Notes: generated by a model from the sequence alone, not told the origin. 56,457 nt of DNA from Cylindrodendrum hubeiense (GCA_014621425.1 JAANBB010000262.1:1-56457), one strand, 5' to 3'. Positions 43,801-55,418 are shown, counted from the first letter of the stretch. Numbers and translations: made by a program.

Positions 43801-44476
43801 TAGAATCTTGAGTTCTCTCTTGACTTCGACGGCGGAGCCTCTCACATCTATCACATAGACTCTGGCAGAGTTGTACGCTAGGATGTGGTGCCCCTTCGGG
43901 GAGGCACTGAACTGCATGCCCTCGCCACCGGGACATGATGAGGAGCTGATCGAGTTGGAAATGAGCTTGATGACGGTTTTATTAGGTCGCAAGTAGGCTT
44001 GGAAGAGGTTCCGCTTGACTTCGCGGGCGAAAAGACGTCGTAAGCGGGGGAGGTTGTCATCGTCGGGAGATGGAAGGGTGGTATGGCTGGCCGAATAGGA
44101 AGGACATTTTGCGAGGTGGTGGATATAGATATGGGAGCGCTGGGAGACGGCTCGCCATTTGCGGTTGAGGAAGACGAGAGACGCGAAGCCGTTGGGATCG
44201 GTGGCCTGGAGGATCCTAGTTGAAGATGCGAATGTCAGCGCGATGCGGGGGAGGTGAGGAGGAGAGGAGGAGAAAGGGGGACGCGACGACAACGGAAAGA
44301 GTCGCATGGGCTGTTGCTTGCGGTGGTGGTGTCACACAAGCGTGGGAGGGCGAGGGCGCGAAAGGATCGACTACTCACTGCTCGATGATCTCGTCGGGGA
44401 GGCGATCGAAGGGTGGAGGAGGGATGGGCGTCTTGTCGATGCTGGAGCGACGGGCGTCGGTCGTCGTGGCGTCCAT
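40804..44476 (-). CDS. F-box protein with WD-like propeller and C-terminal CaaX box, two exons
   Basis: Probably a substrate adaptor for an SCF ubiquitin ligase. Exon 1 is 44476-44379 and ends in the F-box start FDRLPDEIIEQ. After an intron (44378-44216, GTGAGT donor, CTAG acceptor) exon 2 continues with ILQATDPNGFASLVFLNRKW, completing an F-box at about residues 22-65. The spliced product is 1169 residues. Residues ~110-420 contain beta-propeller-like repeats (MQFSASPKGHHILAYNSARV; TIALSPCGSVLAAAYEGGIE). The second half is long and disordered, Pro/Ser/Arg-rich, with an RGG tract (KRGGRGGRGGAGG). The extreme C-terminus is basic and ends KDKKCVVM: a CaaX box with an upstream polybasic stretch, predicting prenylation and membrane attachment. 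The target proteins are unknown. Confidence 0.9.
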
Positions 44477-46788
44477 GACGCTCTTGCGCTCTAAGGCGGA
44501 AGGGCGCAGAGCATATCAGGGAGGAGCGATGAGGGGATGAAGTTGAGGAGACGGATTGGGAACCAGTGATCGTGAGATAAGTCGGGAGTACGACTGCGAG
44601 AGTCTGTTGGCGTTGGCGTTGCGTCGGGGGTGGTCTAGTTGGGTCTGGTGCGGTGGGATTGTGTGTGGCTGAAGCTGNCTGGGCTGGTCGNNACGCCTAC
44701 ATGCTGCAGGAGGGAATGTCCCCAAAAAAAACAAGACAGAAGCCACTATTAGAAGCCCAAGCCAACCAAATGCGTAGGGGGGATAATTAATTATCAAGAC
44801 AAAGGCAATGCGCTCGGTTGTCGGGTTGCCGAGATTGACTGATTGGGTTCGCAATGCAAGCAGCGATGGCGGTGGCCTGTCCAACGCCTTGTACCTATAG
44901 CAGGCGAGCAATGAGGATCCGACGTCGTTCAGCCCAGGAGGATTCTTGGCGTGGTCACGGTGGGTGACAGGCAGCGCAGCGCAGCGCAGTACGTAGCACG
45001 GCGGCCGAGGGACGCGGTGGTAATCAGCGATGTACGAGGCTCGAGGCAGCCGAAATAGAGTGCTCTCCCACGCGACTGCGGTAATATAACCAAAGGCCCA
45101 AAATACGACAACCTTCGTATCGTCTCCTGAAAGCTATGTTGATTCTTGCTGGCCCAATTGGGCAGACGCGGTCGAGGCAGGACGAGCCTCTCCACTTAGC
45201 GCACTTGGGGGCCTTGAGTCGAGCCGGGGTCTTTTACAGCTTTGTCGGTGTTTTTTTTTTTTAGCAGGTTCGCTAGCAGCTAACAAGGGGTGACAGAGTA
45301 GCGGCGCAGCATGTGAGTGCGAATCGGAGAAAGACGTGCTTGTCGGCTTGCATGCGCGTGTGGATGTGAGTTGCGCGTCCGTTGGTGTTGACGCGGCGTG
45401 GCAACAGAGGCGAGCGGGACAAGCTGGACAGGCGAGATGGGGAGATGAAGCGGTGCCTTTTTAACTATTTCATCAGAAGCGGATAGCCCGACAGCTGTGA
45501 CATTCTAGGTTGGCATGTAGGGTCTCTGTAGGGTCTCTCGCATCGCAGGGTCGCAGCGCGCACGGGGAGTGAAACCCGGTCATGTCTCTGGCGCCGGACA
45601 TCACGCACGCACGAAACACGGGGATCACGATCTTTTAGCGAGTTGAGAGTTGACCAGCGCCCCAGGCAGAGGGCGAGACATGGCAAAGAGACCGAGACAG
45701 GAGCCAGACCAGGGAAGACCAGGCCAGGCCAGGCATGACCAGGCCAGATGGAGCAGATAAAGCCAGACGCAGCGAGACAGACCAAGGCGCGGCCGAGACA
45801 AATGATGTAAGCGGGCAGCAACGAGTTTGCGGTGTCGCTGCGGGGGAGGTTTGGGGAGATTTGGGGCGACTCTCAATTGTTGTTTACTTTGTATGGACCT
45901 AAGTTGTTAGTAGGTTCCCTCCCTTGTCGGCCGGCGGCCTGTTGCCAAGCCCGTTTTGCCCATGTTGTCCATTCAGCGAGCGACTCGCGCCCTTTGTGTT
46001 GTCTGTCTCTATTCCGCCCATCTGTCCGTTTGTCTGTCTCCCTCGCCCCAACACCAGTTGTTAGTTGCATAATCTGTCACCAACCTACCCAGCCGTCATT
46101 GGTGGCGAGTGTGATAGTGTGGCCCATTCGGCAAAATGGCACAGCTGTCGCACCTGCACTCGGCCCTCCCTATCCTCCCTCTCCTCTCCCCCGTTCGCCT
46201 ATCGCCGTTCCAAAGTACGTATCCCTCTTTGTTGTGGTTCCTCTTTCGAGTTCTGTGTTGCATCCTCGAATCAACCCTCGCAGTCCCCCTCCCACCTACC
46301 AGCTGTCTTGGCCTCTTCCGTCGGTTTGGTTCCCCGTCCGGTCCTCGACGTCGCAGTGAATCTCTCAGCCGAGAATGGACCCGGCTGGACGTCTATTCTT
46401 AGCACTTAGCCGGCATCGTACTTACGCCCGCCACAGTCCATGCGTCCTGCACCGCATTCCTCTCCATTGCAATGCCGAGCGATGGAATGCCCGCCTGCTC
46501 AGCTGCGGACGCACCTTCGCACAACGCGACACCATGTTCCAGTCACGTTCCAGTAACCAGGCAGGATTCGGAATCCCATGGGAATACCCGCCTCCACTCG
46601 ACGGCCTCGTTCCCTCCACCACCTCTCAAACCCCGGATTCCCGACTGTCGCTGCCACGCTTTACCCGCCACTTCACTCGGCCGAGTCGGATCACGTAAGG
46701 TCGGGCCCGGGCCGTACCGTAACGCACAAGTACCGACTTCGTACACGTCATCTAGGAGGTAGGTCTAGGTGAGAGGTCATGGAATTAA
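44477..46788. other. Intergenic; contains ambiguous bases
   Basis: The first part is the promoter and leader of the F-box gene. Ns at about 44678-44692 mark uncertain bases. Low-complexity words occur at 45710-45745 (gaccaggccaggccagg). An ATG in good context at 46136 begins MAQLSHLHSALPILPLLS and meets a GTACGT donor near 46214. This could be the first exon of a small plus-strand gene, but I could not find a convincing second exon. Confidence 0.45.
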
Positions 46789-49152
46789 CTAAATATTCAG
46801 ACATATTACGAGAGCTCCCAAGGGATACCACATGATGAGAATAAAATAACAAACAACAAGGTCCATGAAAAGGAAACCCCAACAAATCCGTCGCTCCAGT
46901 TCATCGTCACACTCGATCCGGCCCATCCTCAATGCCAACCGCCCCAGAGCTTCATTCCATCGCCTCGAGGGCTCTGGAGCTGCCTGATGACTCCGATCCA
47001 CTGCTTTCTCTTCCTCTCTCGTCCTTGGGTCAGCTGCTTCCTCGGTTGACTCTATTTCTTCAGTTTCATCATCGACGTTGTGCCAGGCTTGCTCGTCCAC
47101 CTGCCATTCAGCTTCAAGGACCCTCGCACCTTGCTCATTTATTGTGTCATCATGCTCTACCATATAACCACACACCGGCTCGGTATTCTCTTCTTCCTCA
47201 ACCACTGAGTCCTTCTCGGTTTCCAATGCCGTGCCACTGAGTAAATATCCCCCCCTAGAAGCCTCCGTAGTTCGAGTCACTTGGTCACCCGTTGCCATGG
47301 CTTGGTCAGACTTCGCCGTTTGCTTCGGTGACTCAAAGTCCATGTCCGCGTGTGAGATCCGTATCTCAAACAATTCCGCAACCCCTTCCAGCCATTTGTC
47401 TGCATCCTCCATTGCTTTTATCTCGCTGGGAAGTAATGCACCTCGCTTTGGGGGGGAAGCATGGGGGCTCATCGTACTGACGAGCTTGAACTCACTCCGC
47501 GGTACTCCGTCCTTGTAGAAATTTATATTCCTGGGGCTGGCATTTCCGCAGTCGTTCTGCAGTTTGCGCACAATGCCTTCCGAACTCCACATCCCGGAAA
47601 CCGACGCCCTAGCCTTGTCGGAGAGCTCTCCATTCTCGTAGGCGTCGCGATGCTCGACGAACCGTGTCCATCGATTCACTGAATCGGTAACCTTTTGTAT
47701 CGTAGATTGAAACCACTCGATGTGCCCTGTGCCGCAATCAGGGCATTTTTTAAGATATCGTCGATCGTGAAAGAGATCTGCATGGGCCAATTGCTCTACC
47801 CGACGTGCTCCTACAAAGTGGCTCTCACTTTCTGCGACCAGCAACACATCCAAACAACATTTTGACCGGTATCGTTCATACACCCGTTTTTCCGTAAAAC
47901 CTACCTTGAACATATCTCGACTCCTGAGTTGAAGGACGTAGATAATTCCAGCTTTCATTTCTTTGCGACTGAAGGGTTTTTCAATGAGTGACCATATTCG
48001 GAACTTAGTTACTGGATCCCTACAGGGCTCAAAGAAAGGCGTTGTGTTCACTATAGGCGATGTATTCACTTCAGGCGTTGTGTCCACTTCAGGCGTTGCG
48101 TTCACTTCAGGCGTTGCGTCGACAGACAGTTTTCGTGGTTCCCCGGAGTGATCGGGTTGATGGTGTTTGTCTAAATTCTTTATGGTGCTCTTTTCCGGTT
48201 TGTTATTGCTGACACTCTCCTTTGTGCTGTAAAGGGGGCGTTTCTGAGCCCTCTTCATAGATGGTGATTCATACTCAGATAGATAGCCCTTCTCATCCCT
48301 GGAGCTAGAGATAGAAAGAGGCGTCCCGGGCGTACCCACCGAGAGGGCAGGAGAAGAAGAGAAAACGGAATCGGCATCAGATTCAGAATATGGAGAGCTT
48401 GCGGCACTGTCGTGGCATGGCATATATTCGCGGTATCGGTTACGGATTGGTGTTTTGGGAGCAGGAATGTCATCGATTTGTTTTGTTTCGGCTTTCTCAC
48501 TGTCACCTGTTTCCTCAAATGGCGCCTCGTTCTCGTTGTTTGTCGAAGTATCGTTGGCCGACTGATCCTTTGATCCAACAGATTGATCGTTCTCGGTGTT
48601 GCGTGTGCTGGTCCTGTCATTTTCTTCCCTGTTCTCGTTTTGGTTCGGAATCCAAACCCAGCGGTGCAGTTTCTCAATCGCTGTGCCCTTGTGATGAAGG
48701 CAATGTGTCCGGGAGACTAGCTCTTCGATTGGACCAAAGTCACGTAATACCGACCGGTAAGGTGAGTTTCGAAGACTGGCTTTACGTTGGTAGGTTTGTA
48801 AAAACAGGAGAAGCTGCCCCCGGCTGGAGGTGATTTCGCGTTGAGAAAGCTGCGGGTGGTCGAATGTGCACTGGGCGTCCGCCTCGTTTGGCCCGCAACA
48901 GCGGTTTTGAGGCGTGAAATCCTCGATCTTGGATTGGATTCGTTTGATCAGATTGTCTTTGAACACGCCAAGGTGCGCGTTCTCGTCGGATTCGATTAAC
49001 GGAAACATTTTGGAAATCGAAGAACAGGAATCACCTCCACGAATCTCACGCCCGTCGGTTTTCTCGGAGAGAGTGTCTTGCAGACACGATTCTCCGGGGA
49101 TGGGATATTTTGTACATTTATTTCCCCCTGGTCTGGCGGAGCATCTTTCCAA
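46789..49152 (-). CDS. T5orf172 (GIY-YIG-like) domain protein with C-terminal membrane anchor
   Basis: The frame is open for about 790 codons. Numbered from a TTG at 49152, the T5orf172 domain is at about 400-490: GIIYVLQLRSRDMFKVGFT, then RRVEQLAHADLF, then GHIEWF. It belongs to the GIY-YIG nuclease superfamily, widespread in fungi and in phages and eukaryotic DNA viruses. Four cysteines near 467-476 (KKCPDCGTGH and before) may bind a metal. The N-terminus has CSARPGGNKC and CCGPNEADAQC. The C-terminus has an acidic stretch and a hydrophobic segment (GFLFMDLVVCYFILIMWYPL) predicting a tail anchor. No ATG begins this frame: it is closed by a TGA near 49165 just before a possible acceptor (tgagccag), so a 5' exon, perhaps starting at ATG 49289, is likely. 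The start is therefore uncertain. Nuclease activity is inferred from the family only. Confidence 0.82.
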   Translation of the reverse strand: MERCSARPGGNKCTKYPIPGESCLQDTLSEKTDGREIRGGDSCSSISKMFPLIESDENAHLGVFKDNLIKRIQSKIEDFTPQNRCCGPNEADAQCTFDHPQLSQREITSSRGQLLLFLQTYQRKASLRNSPYRSVLRDFGPIEELVSRTHCLHHKGTAIEKLHRWVWIPNQNENREENDRTSTRNTENDQSVGSKDQSANDTSTNNENEAPFEETGDSEKAETKQIDDIPAPKTPIRNRYREYMPCHDSAASSPYSESDADSVFSSSPALSVGTPGTPLSISSSRDEKGYLSEYESPSMKRAQKRPLYSTKESVSNNKPEKSTIKNLDKHHQPDHSGEPRKLSVDATPEVNATPEVDTTPEVNTSPIVNTTPFFEPCRDPVTKFRIWSLIEKPFSRKEMKAGIIYVLQLRSRDMFKVGFTEKRVYERYRSKCCLDVLLVAESESHFVGARRVEQLAHADLFHDRRYLKKCPDCGTGHIEWFQSTIQKVTDSVNRWTRFVEHRDAYENGELSDKARASVSGMWSSEGIVRKLQNDCGNASPRNINFYKDGVPRSEFKLVSTMSPHASPPKRGALLPSEIKAMEDADKWLEGVAELFEIRISHADMDFESPKQTAKSDQAMATGDQVTRTTEASRGGYLLSGTALETEKDSVVEEEENTEPVCGYMVEHDDTINEQGARVLEAEWQVDEQAWHNVDDETEEIESTEEAADPRTREEEKAVDRSHQAAPEPSRRWNEALGRLALRMGRIECDDELERRICWGFLFMDLVVCYFILIMWYPLGALVICLNI
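48031..48120 (-). repeat. 18-bp coding repeat (TPEVN-type) in the T5orf172 gene
   Basis: Five units of 18 bp encode DATPEV, NATPEV, DTTPEV, NTSPIV and NTTPFF. The plus-strand core is cacttcaggcgttg. It sits in the disordered linker before the catalytic-type domain and is a likely source of length variation between strains. Confidence 0.85.
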
Positions 49153-49169
49153 AAGGCTGGCTCACAGGG

Positions 49170-51388
49170 TGGGTGGAATTCGGGATTCCCCGCCATGGCC
49201 AACTTAACACCAGCCTTTTTGGGACCGTGTATTGCTGTTGGTGGCGTCTCATTGAAACTAAAACGGTATCGTTCAAGTTCACAGCCCATGCGGGCCGGCC
49301 CGTGGTTGGTTATCCCCGTCCCCCGTCTGCATGTTGGTTCCTAGCCTTGTTTTAGAGTCAAGGGAGTCGGGTGTCCCGGCTTAGTGCAGTTCCTCCTCCT
49401 TGGACTCGGGGTTTCTTCCCACATATTGTGGATAGTTGAGCGAATTGTACTCAATCAGATAAGCCCTCACTGCAGAGGGTGGGTGACATTGTGAGTTGGG
49501 GGCTGACAGCTGAACTTCAGCCTGAGCTCGGAGGGTGCCCCAAAGTAACCTCCAAGATTCCGCAGATGGTAGACAGCAGCGCTCGCAAGGCTGGGTTATT
49601 GTTCAAGTCTGATTAATATTTTACTCATCAGGCTGACACGACAAGCAACCGGTCTGGCTTCCGTCCTCGGCGAGGTAGTCCCGCAGCGGCTGCCCCCTGA
49701 GCACCAAAGTAGCGATCATGTGAGACCCCTGATACGATTTCTGCGTCAACATGCTGCTTATTCTCAGAAGAGCTAGTTACCCGGAGCTCTGTAACCTGGA
49801 CCCATTATAATATTGCGTCTGTCTCTGGTTTACGTTGCAGGGAGAATATTCTGGCCGAGGCTGAGCTGACGTGGCGGAATGGTCCCGTCGAAGGCTGTTG
49901 GCTTAGCATAAGCAACACTGGGATGTCACTTCAGTGACCGTCTTTGAGCTATCGTAGCACTCCACCATCTTCTAAAAGTCGTTGTCGAAACACATCCCAC
50001 CACAGAGCGTCCTAGTATCGTCCCGATATTGTGTTGTCGGGTACTTGACGCAGAATTTTCTAGCATTGGATATCCATCAATAATATAGTTCCGTTATGTG
50101 GTGTGGGCTTAGTCGATGGGTGATGCTGTGGCTGGTGAGTTCCCGACCAAACGACACCGCCGATGTGAGGACAGAACTGGGTAGCCGTATGGTTGGCGAA
50201 GTGAAGGCACGGGGGGTCTGATTACAGCCTGTAGACCACAATTAGTAACGCTAACCCTAAAGAGGGTGGTGTTTGTGTCCTTCCTTCAGTGCGGAGCTGT
50301 CCTAGGGGCTGTTGGGTGTGATCGTGGATGATCGACTTGGGTGGGTAAGGGGCCCCGCCATACTCGAAAATGTTTGCGAGCACTGTCGGACCCCCGGAAT
50401 ATGTTACATGAAAAGTGAACAGCGGACAGGATCAAGCATATTACGAAATACACAAAGTATTGAATGGTAAGTTGATGGTCGTATACATATAGATTCCTAC
50501 TACGGGCGAAGAATAGGGAAGCCTGAAGCCGGAAGGTTGCTGCTCAAATGAGGGTACTTGATGAAGACGAAGGCTCGAGGCCGCCTGTATCCCTTTACTA
50601 GTTCCCAAGGTGATACGTATTAATTACTTAGGTACTATGCAGCCTCTCTTGCTGTCGGTGGCTGTTGCTTAACGCCAAGCCAACGTTAGGAAGATCGAGC
50701 TGGTCCCCACAGCACAGAAGCCGCCCATTGGGGAAAGCTGATGGCTGCTGATAGGCTGGCCAGACGCTTGGGATAACATGGTCTCCCATAAAGTGCCTTC
50801 TCACGTGGAGGTGTAACATGAACGAAATCTGATTGGAGCGCAAGATTTGACACGCAGCGGGTAGTTGTGGAAGCTGTTGTAAAACAACGACGTCACGGTT
50901 CGTCTGACTAGCGCTACTCTTCCTTATATCTGTGTCCCGTGATACTGTATTGTACCAAAATCGGAGTATGGCTGGAGCGAAAAGCCCCCGGTGGAGTTGA
51001 TGATGTCCCTGGAATAAATAAAGGAACCGCAGGCAGAGAATCGCCGAGGAATGAATGGCAGAGACTCATGCCAAGACTTGTTATCCGCTATAAACAGATT
51101 AGCGGTTTTGGACACCTCAAATGGTCATGTTCTCTCTTCCCTCAATGGGACGGTCATCACCACGTCAGCCCCGCAGCAGCCCGGTGTACAGGTGTACAGG
51201 CGGTGGAGATGAACCATCTGCCGGGAAGCCTAAGGCATCCAGTGCTCTCGAACGAGCGCCTTGGCTTAGAGTACATACAGGCCAAGGCACGGCAGCCGAC
51301 GGTCCTACGCCTAACCTCGGAGTGGTCTTGTCCAGTCAGTCCCTTGATCCTTGATGGACGAAGCTTGGCAAACCAGCTACCCACCAGG
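49170..51388. other. Intergenic region, no gene seen
   Basis: 49170-49340 may contain the 5' exon of the T5orf172 gene on the minus strand. From 49350 to 51380 all frames are short. A frame that is open upstream of 51389 continues into the small hypothetical gene there, but its upstream part has no coding character I can defend. Confidence 0.45.
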
Positions 51389-51953
51389 ATGGCTTCTCCC
51401 TTGTACCGGCTGCTGCCCCTAGAGCCCAAAGTCAAGGAGTTCCAACAGGATGCCACCACAGAAGTCCTGACTCTGTTTCCCGTTGAGAAAAGAAAGGGAC
51501 TGTTGAGCTATGGCTTGCCGGAATCCTGTGAAAGGGTGTGCGTTGCGCTACTCCAAAACCTGGTATGTCGGCGAACCGATCCACGCACTGACGGATTCCA
51601 ATTAACACCACCAGGCCCCAGAAATCGAATCGTGGGCAAGGAGCATGGGCTTGACGGTCAAAGACCTTGGAAACCCCGAAATTCGACCCCAGGCTTTCCG
51701 GCTCGAGAAGGACAATACATCGTCGCTGCTCAAAGGTTACACGGCAATCGTCCTGGCCCTCGGAAACACAAACTACGACGTCGAACTCATTTCCGGAGAC
51801 AAAAAGTCCACTCGTAAAGAGACGTGGGATCCCAAGTTCGCGCTTCATCTCCGGGAGACTGGTCTACGAGCAAAAGGCGGCCACATCAGATTTCTCTACA
51901 TCCCCCTCCAGCTGGAGCCTGTCGAAAGGCCGTGGGAATACGCTACTTCATGA
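51389..51953 (+). CDS. Small hypothetical protein, two exons
   Basis: Exon 1 (51389-51562) starts MASPLYRLLPLEPKVKEFQQ. A 52-nt intron (51563-51614) has a GTATGT donor, an ATTAAC branch site and a CCACCAG acceptor. Exon 2 (51615-51953) begins APEIESWARSMGLTVKDLGN. The join is phase 0 and gives 170 residues. It has no signal peptide or membrane span and I do not recognise the family. It is mixed alpha/beta in character (KGYTAIVLALGNTNYDVELI). Its last 11 bases overlap the end of the minus-strand gene that follows, so the two are convergent and overlapping. Confidence 0.68.
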
Positions 51954-52847
51954 TGAAAATCATGTCATGATCCAAACTGGCATCCGCCGAACTTCCGCCG
52001 GCATTCGCCTTCAACGTATTGGCCACCAAACTCTTTTCAATTTTGTCAAGACTGTTGGATGCATGAGCTTCGGTTTGAAGGGACGAACGGCGGAATGATT
52101 CATACCTCACTTTTCCTCCGCAGAGATCAAACACAAGACTGGGGATTCTTAGCCCCTCCGAAGGCAGTGGGCTGGAGGGACGATGGGCTGCAGTTGCTTC
52201 CTCCCGCAGAAGAGGGAAGCATTCGGCGGTAAAGTGTTGGCCGAATGTGAAATAGGAGTTAACTGATAGACATGAGTTATGCTGTACTTATTCACTTGGA
52301 AATCAACGAAGTCTGGGTGTTACCTACCACGCAATGGAAGCTCATATGCACGAACTCCAAGCACAGTGACAAGCTCGTCGCCAATCTGAATGCATTTCGG
52401 TAGCGCAAATCGCTTCGACCGGAGGGTATCACCGCCTCCACTGATGCACTTTGCCATGGCTTCCAGCATGATATCCCTGGGAAGGCCATCGCTGTGGGCC
52501 ACGTGACATGCCGCGACCATGATCATGTTATGAAGCTGAAGTTCACGGCCATCAAACTCCTTTGCCCAAGTGGCGTACGTATGTAGAATGGTGACCCAGT
52601 CCATTTGATGTCGAGCTTCGACGTGAGACATTGTAAGGCGTTTGCGTATGCTGTCGATCTCCTCGGCAGTCGAGGGGAAATTGTTGTCCCAATCTTCATC
52701 GCCCTGCGGCAGCCGCTTCATCCAGTTTCTGATCCATTTTCGGTGCGTCTCCATGCCCCGTCTTCGAGTCGCCCGCTGCGGCGCTGGCTGGCCGGGCGAC
52801 TCGACGATGAATTCCGCCGCGAATCTTGCTGGAGGTGGTGGGCTCAT
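51943..52847 (-). CDS. Hypothetical protein, two exons
   Basis: Exon 1 (52847-52328) starts MSPPPPARFAAEFIVESPGQ; an ATG seven codons earlier at 52868 is an alternative. A 65-nt intron (52327-52263) has a GTAGGT donor and a TATCAG acceptor. Exon 2 (52262-51943) reads VNSYFTFGQHFTAECFPLLR to the stop, giving 279 residues. The middle has helical, Trp-rich sequence (RKWIRNWMKRL; MDWVTILHTYATWAKEFDGR). I do not recognise a domain. It faces the gene at 51389 and overlaps it by 11 bp. The proteins share no visible similarity. Confidence 0.65.
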
Positions 52848-54146
52848 GGCGATAAGACCGGTTCCCAATGGCAGGGTTGGATGACGCCAAAACCACCGGC
52901 AGCCGTGGGAGCTTCACCCAAAGATTTAGGGCATCGAGAGTTGGGCCGAGAAGATAGCCTGATGTGATACGGGGTCTGAGGGTCTGTCAAAACGACAAGC
53001 ATCCACTGATGTCGACGCACCAGGCGGGAGCAGCCGGGGGGCGCTCGGTAAAGCCCGTGGAGACGGTGTGTGAACGGCGCGAAGAGATACTGCATCGCGG
53101 GTTCCCGAGTTCCATCACGGGGCATGGGAACTCGCCATAGTTCCATGCCGCCGAAGGTGATAGTGGCGCTCGGTGAGAACTGACGGGCTTCTTATAGGTC
53201 GGCTCCCGGACCCCCTCCAATGGCTCAATGCCACGTCCAACGGCCGTCTGCCTCTAGCGAACGACTACTTGCGCAAGTTGGAGTTGAGCCAACAATACCG
53301 CTATCAGGCCTGCGGTCTTCGGGAGTGTCTTGAAGCCATGCCTCATCAGAGGTGCAACGGGTCTTGGCGAGGGAGTTGCCCAGCTGCCTTGCTTGTTTGG
53401 GCCAGTTCGTGTTCGGTGAGAATGAACACCAACTTCTTTCAGCCGCGGAAAGAATTGGCATGTTCCGGCCGTTGCTGTGTAAGCAACATGCATGATGCAT
53501 CAGGCGTGTCTACCGCAGGACCTGCAGTACCTGTCCGAGCTCATCAGACTAACACTGGTGGGTGGCAAGGGTCTGGTGCAATGAGACTGTGACAGATGCG
53601 TTGGGTCTCATTGGACGCCTGGGTGAGAAAACGACGACAATTAGCAGGGTCTTGTGAATATCAGATGATGGTGATTGATCATATGACTAACCCTATGAAA
53701 AAAGAGAGAAGGAGAGAAGCACGGAGAGAAGATGCGCTGTTGCCAGTTCCGACGTCGTTTTGGTGGCTTGCGGAACATGGAAGTTGCCGGGTCCAACGAG
53801 GGAACTCGCTTCCTCCCAAGCGAACGAACGAGTAAAGGACTTAGAGGGGTGTGGCTGAGCTGTCAGCGTGGGGCGGTCCCTGTGGCGGTCCCTGTGGCTG
53901 TCCCTGTGGCTGGGGTTTCGATCTGTCCCTGACGTCGTGGTTGCGCATGTCAAGTACCCCTGAAGAAAAAAAGGACCCGCCCTGTAATCAGCATTCCTTG
54001 AGGACAGCTGGATTGTCCAGGCTTCTATCTCATGCACTTTGTCGCAACCGCCTCTCCCGTCGCTCTTTTGAAATTGATACCTCTGGCGATTGTGCTCGAG
54101 AGCATTTCTTCCTTGGCCATCCCCCGTCCGATGGCGAGAGGCTACA
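52848..54146. other. Intergenic region, promoters of the flanking genes
   Basis: No supportable gene. A small tandem repeat of ggcggtccctgt/ggctgtccctgt (12 bp, four units) lies at 53873-53922, about 220 bases upstream of the Erd1-like start codon. Several frames of 80-140 codons exist on both strands, but they overlap one another and lack domain character. Confidence 0.5.
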
Positions 54147-55418
54147 ATGGACGGTGATCCGGCAGTTGAGCCGGAGCTCGACTCCTTCAGTTTGGCCTTC
54201 CCACTACCGTACCGCGTCGGCTTCATCGCAACTCTGGGTCAGTGCCGCTCTGCCCTCGCACATGCGCCCGATCGAGACTGACCTGTCGCAGCTGTTTGGG
54301 GATGGGGCCTTAACCTTCACTACCTCTATCTCCTCAAGGTCGACGTGCCATCGCTCATTCGATACCCCGGCCGATCATCGCCACACCACGTCCCGCACCA
54401 TGGCTCGACCTACCGACTTGCGACGGTCCTGTCGGTCCTGTTCTGTATATCAATCAGCCTCTTTTGGCTCACTACATGGGGAATTGCTTCGCGCGTTCTC
54501 GCCTACCAGTGGATGCCCCTGGTCTACCTCCTCGCCCTCGTCGCCTTCTTCATTGTCCCACTTCGGCACCTCCCGAGCGGTGGAAGGAGGAGGTTCTTGG
54601 CCACGCTGCGGCGAGTGAGCATCGGCGGGATAGCAGAGGCGCAGGACGGAAAGTTTGGCGATATCCTGCTCGCCGATGTCTTGACCTCTTACGCCAAGGT
54701 GTTCGGGGACTTGTTCGTCACTATATGCATGTTCGTGACCCGTGGCGGCTCGACAGACCGACCCGATCGCAACTGTGGAGGGACCGTCATTGTGCCCCTC
54801 ATCATGGCTGTACCGAGCATGATCCGGTTTAGGCAGTGCATGATCGAGTACTACCGCGTCCGAGGATCGCCTTACAAAGAGTCAACGGGCTGGGGCGGCC
54901 AGCACCTGGCTAACGCGCTCAAATACTCGACGGCATTCCCCGTCCTTATCACTAGTGCATGGCTGAGGGCTGTTGATGACCCTGGCACCAAGGGCGTGCT
55001 CAATAAGGCGTGGCTAGTTGCGGTGCTTATCAACTCGCTCTACTCCTTCTACTGGGATGTGACTAAGGATTGGGACATGACCCTGTTCCTGTCCAAAAAC
55101 GAGCGCGAATCTAAAAACCACCCGTTTGGCCTTCGAGACCGGTTGGTCTTTAGGCCGATCAACCTCTACTACGTGGTCATTGTCATGGACCTGATGCTTC
55201 GGTGCACGTGGTCGATAAAACTCAACCGCCACCTAGATAAGTTCAGCGACTTCGAAAGTGGCATTTTCCTCATCGAATTCCTCGAGGTTTTCCGCAGGTG
55301 GGTGTGGATCTTTTTCCGAGTCGAGACGGAGTGGGTTAGACAATCATCCACGGGAGGGCTTGGCGTGGACGACATTCTGCTGGGAAACTACCAGGGAAAG
55401 GACGACGACGAGGAATAG
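54147..55418 (+). CDS. erd1: EXS-domain membrane protein, Erd1-like, two exons
   Basis: Members of this family (yeast Erd1, plant/animal PHO1/XPR1 C-terminal domains) are Golgi or ER membrane proteins. Erd1 is needed to retain luminal ER proteins and for Golgi glycosylation/phosphate recycling. Exon 1 (54147-54237) begins MDGDPAVEPELDSFSLAFPL. A 54-nt intron (GTCAGT donor, GACTGAC branch, GTCGCAG acceptor) is removed. Exon 2 (54292-55418) continues AVWGWGLNLHYLYLLKVDVP. The spliced protein is 405 residues, the usual fungal Erd1 size. Several membrane spans are visible (LSVLFCISISLFWLTTWG; WMPLVYLLALVAFFIVPL). EXS signature stretches include RFRQCMIEYY, NALKYSTAFPV, WDVTKDWDM and FLEVFRRWVWIFFRVETEW. 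The acidic tail ends GKDDDEE. Assignment to Erd1 rather than another EXS protein rests on length and the absence of an SPX domain. Confidence 0.9.

Noticed and set aside
50939..51388. An N-terminal extension of the small gene at 51389 (150 extra codons, same frame)
   Set aside because: The extension has unnatural composition and no upstream support. ATG 51389 has a good context, and protein-like sequence starts there.
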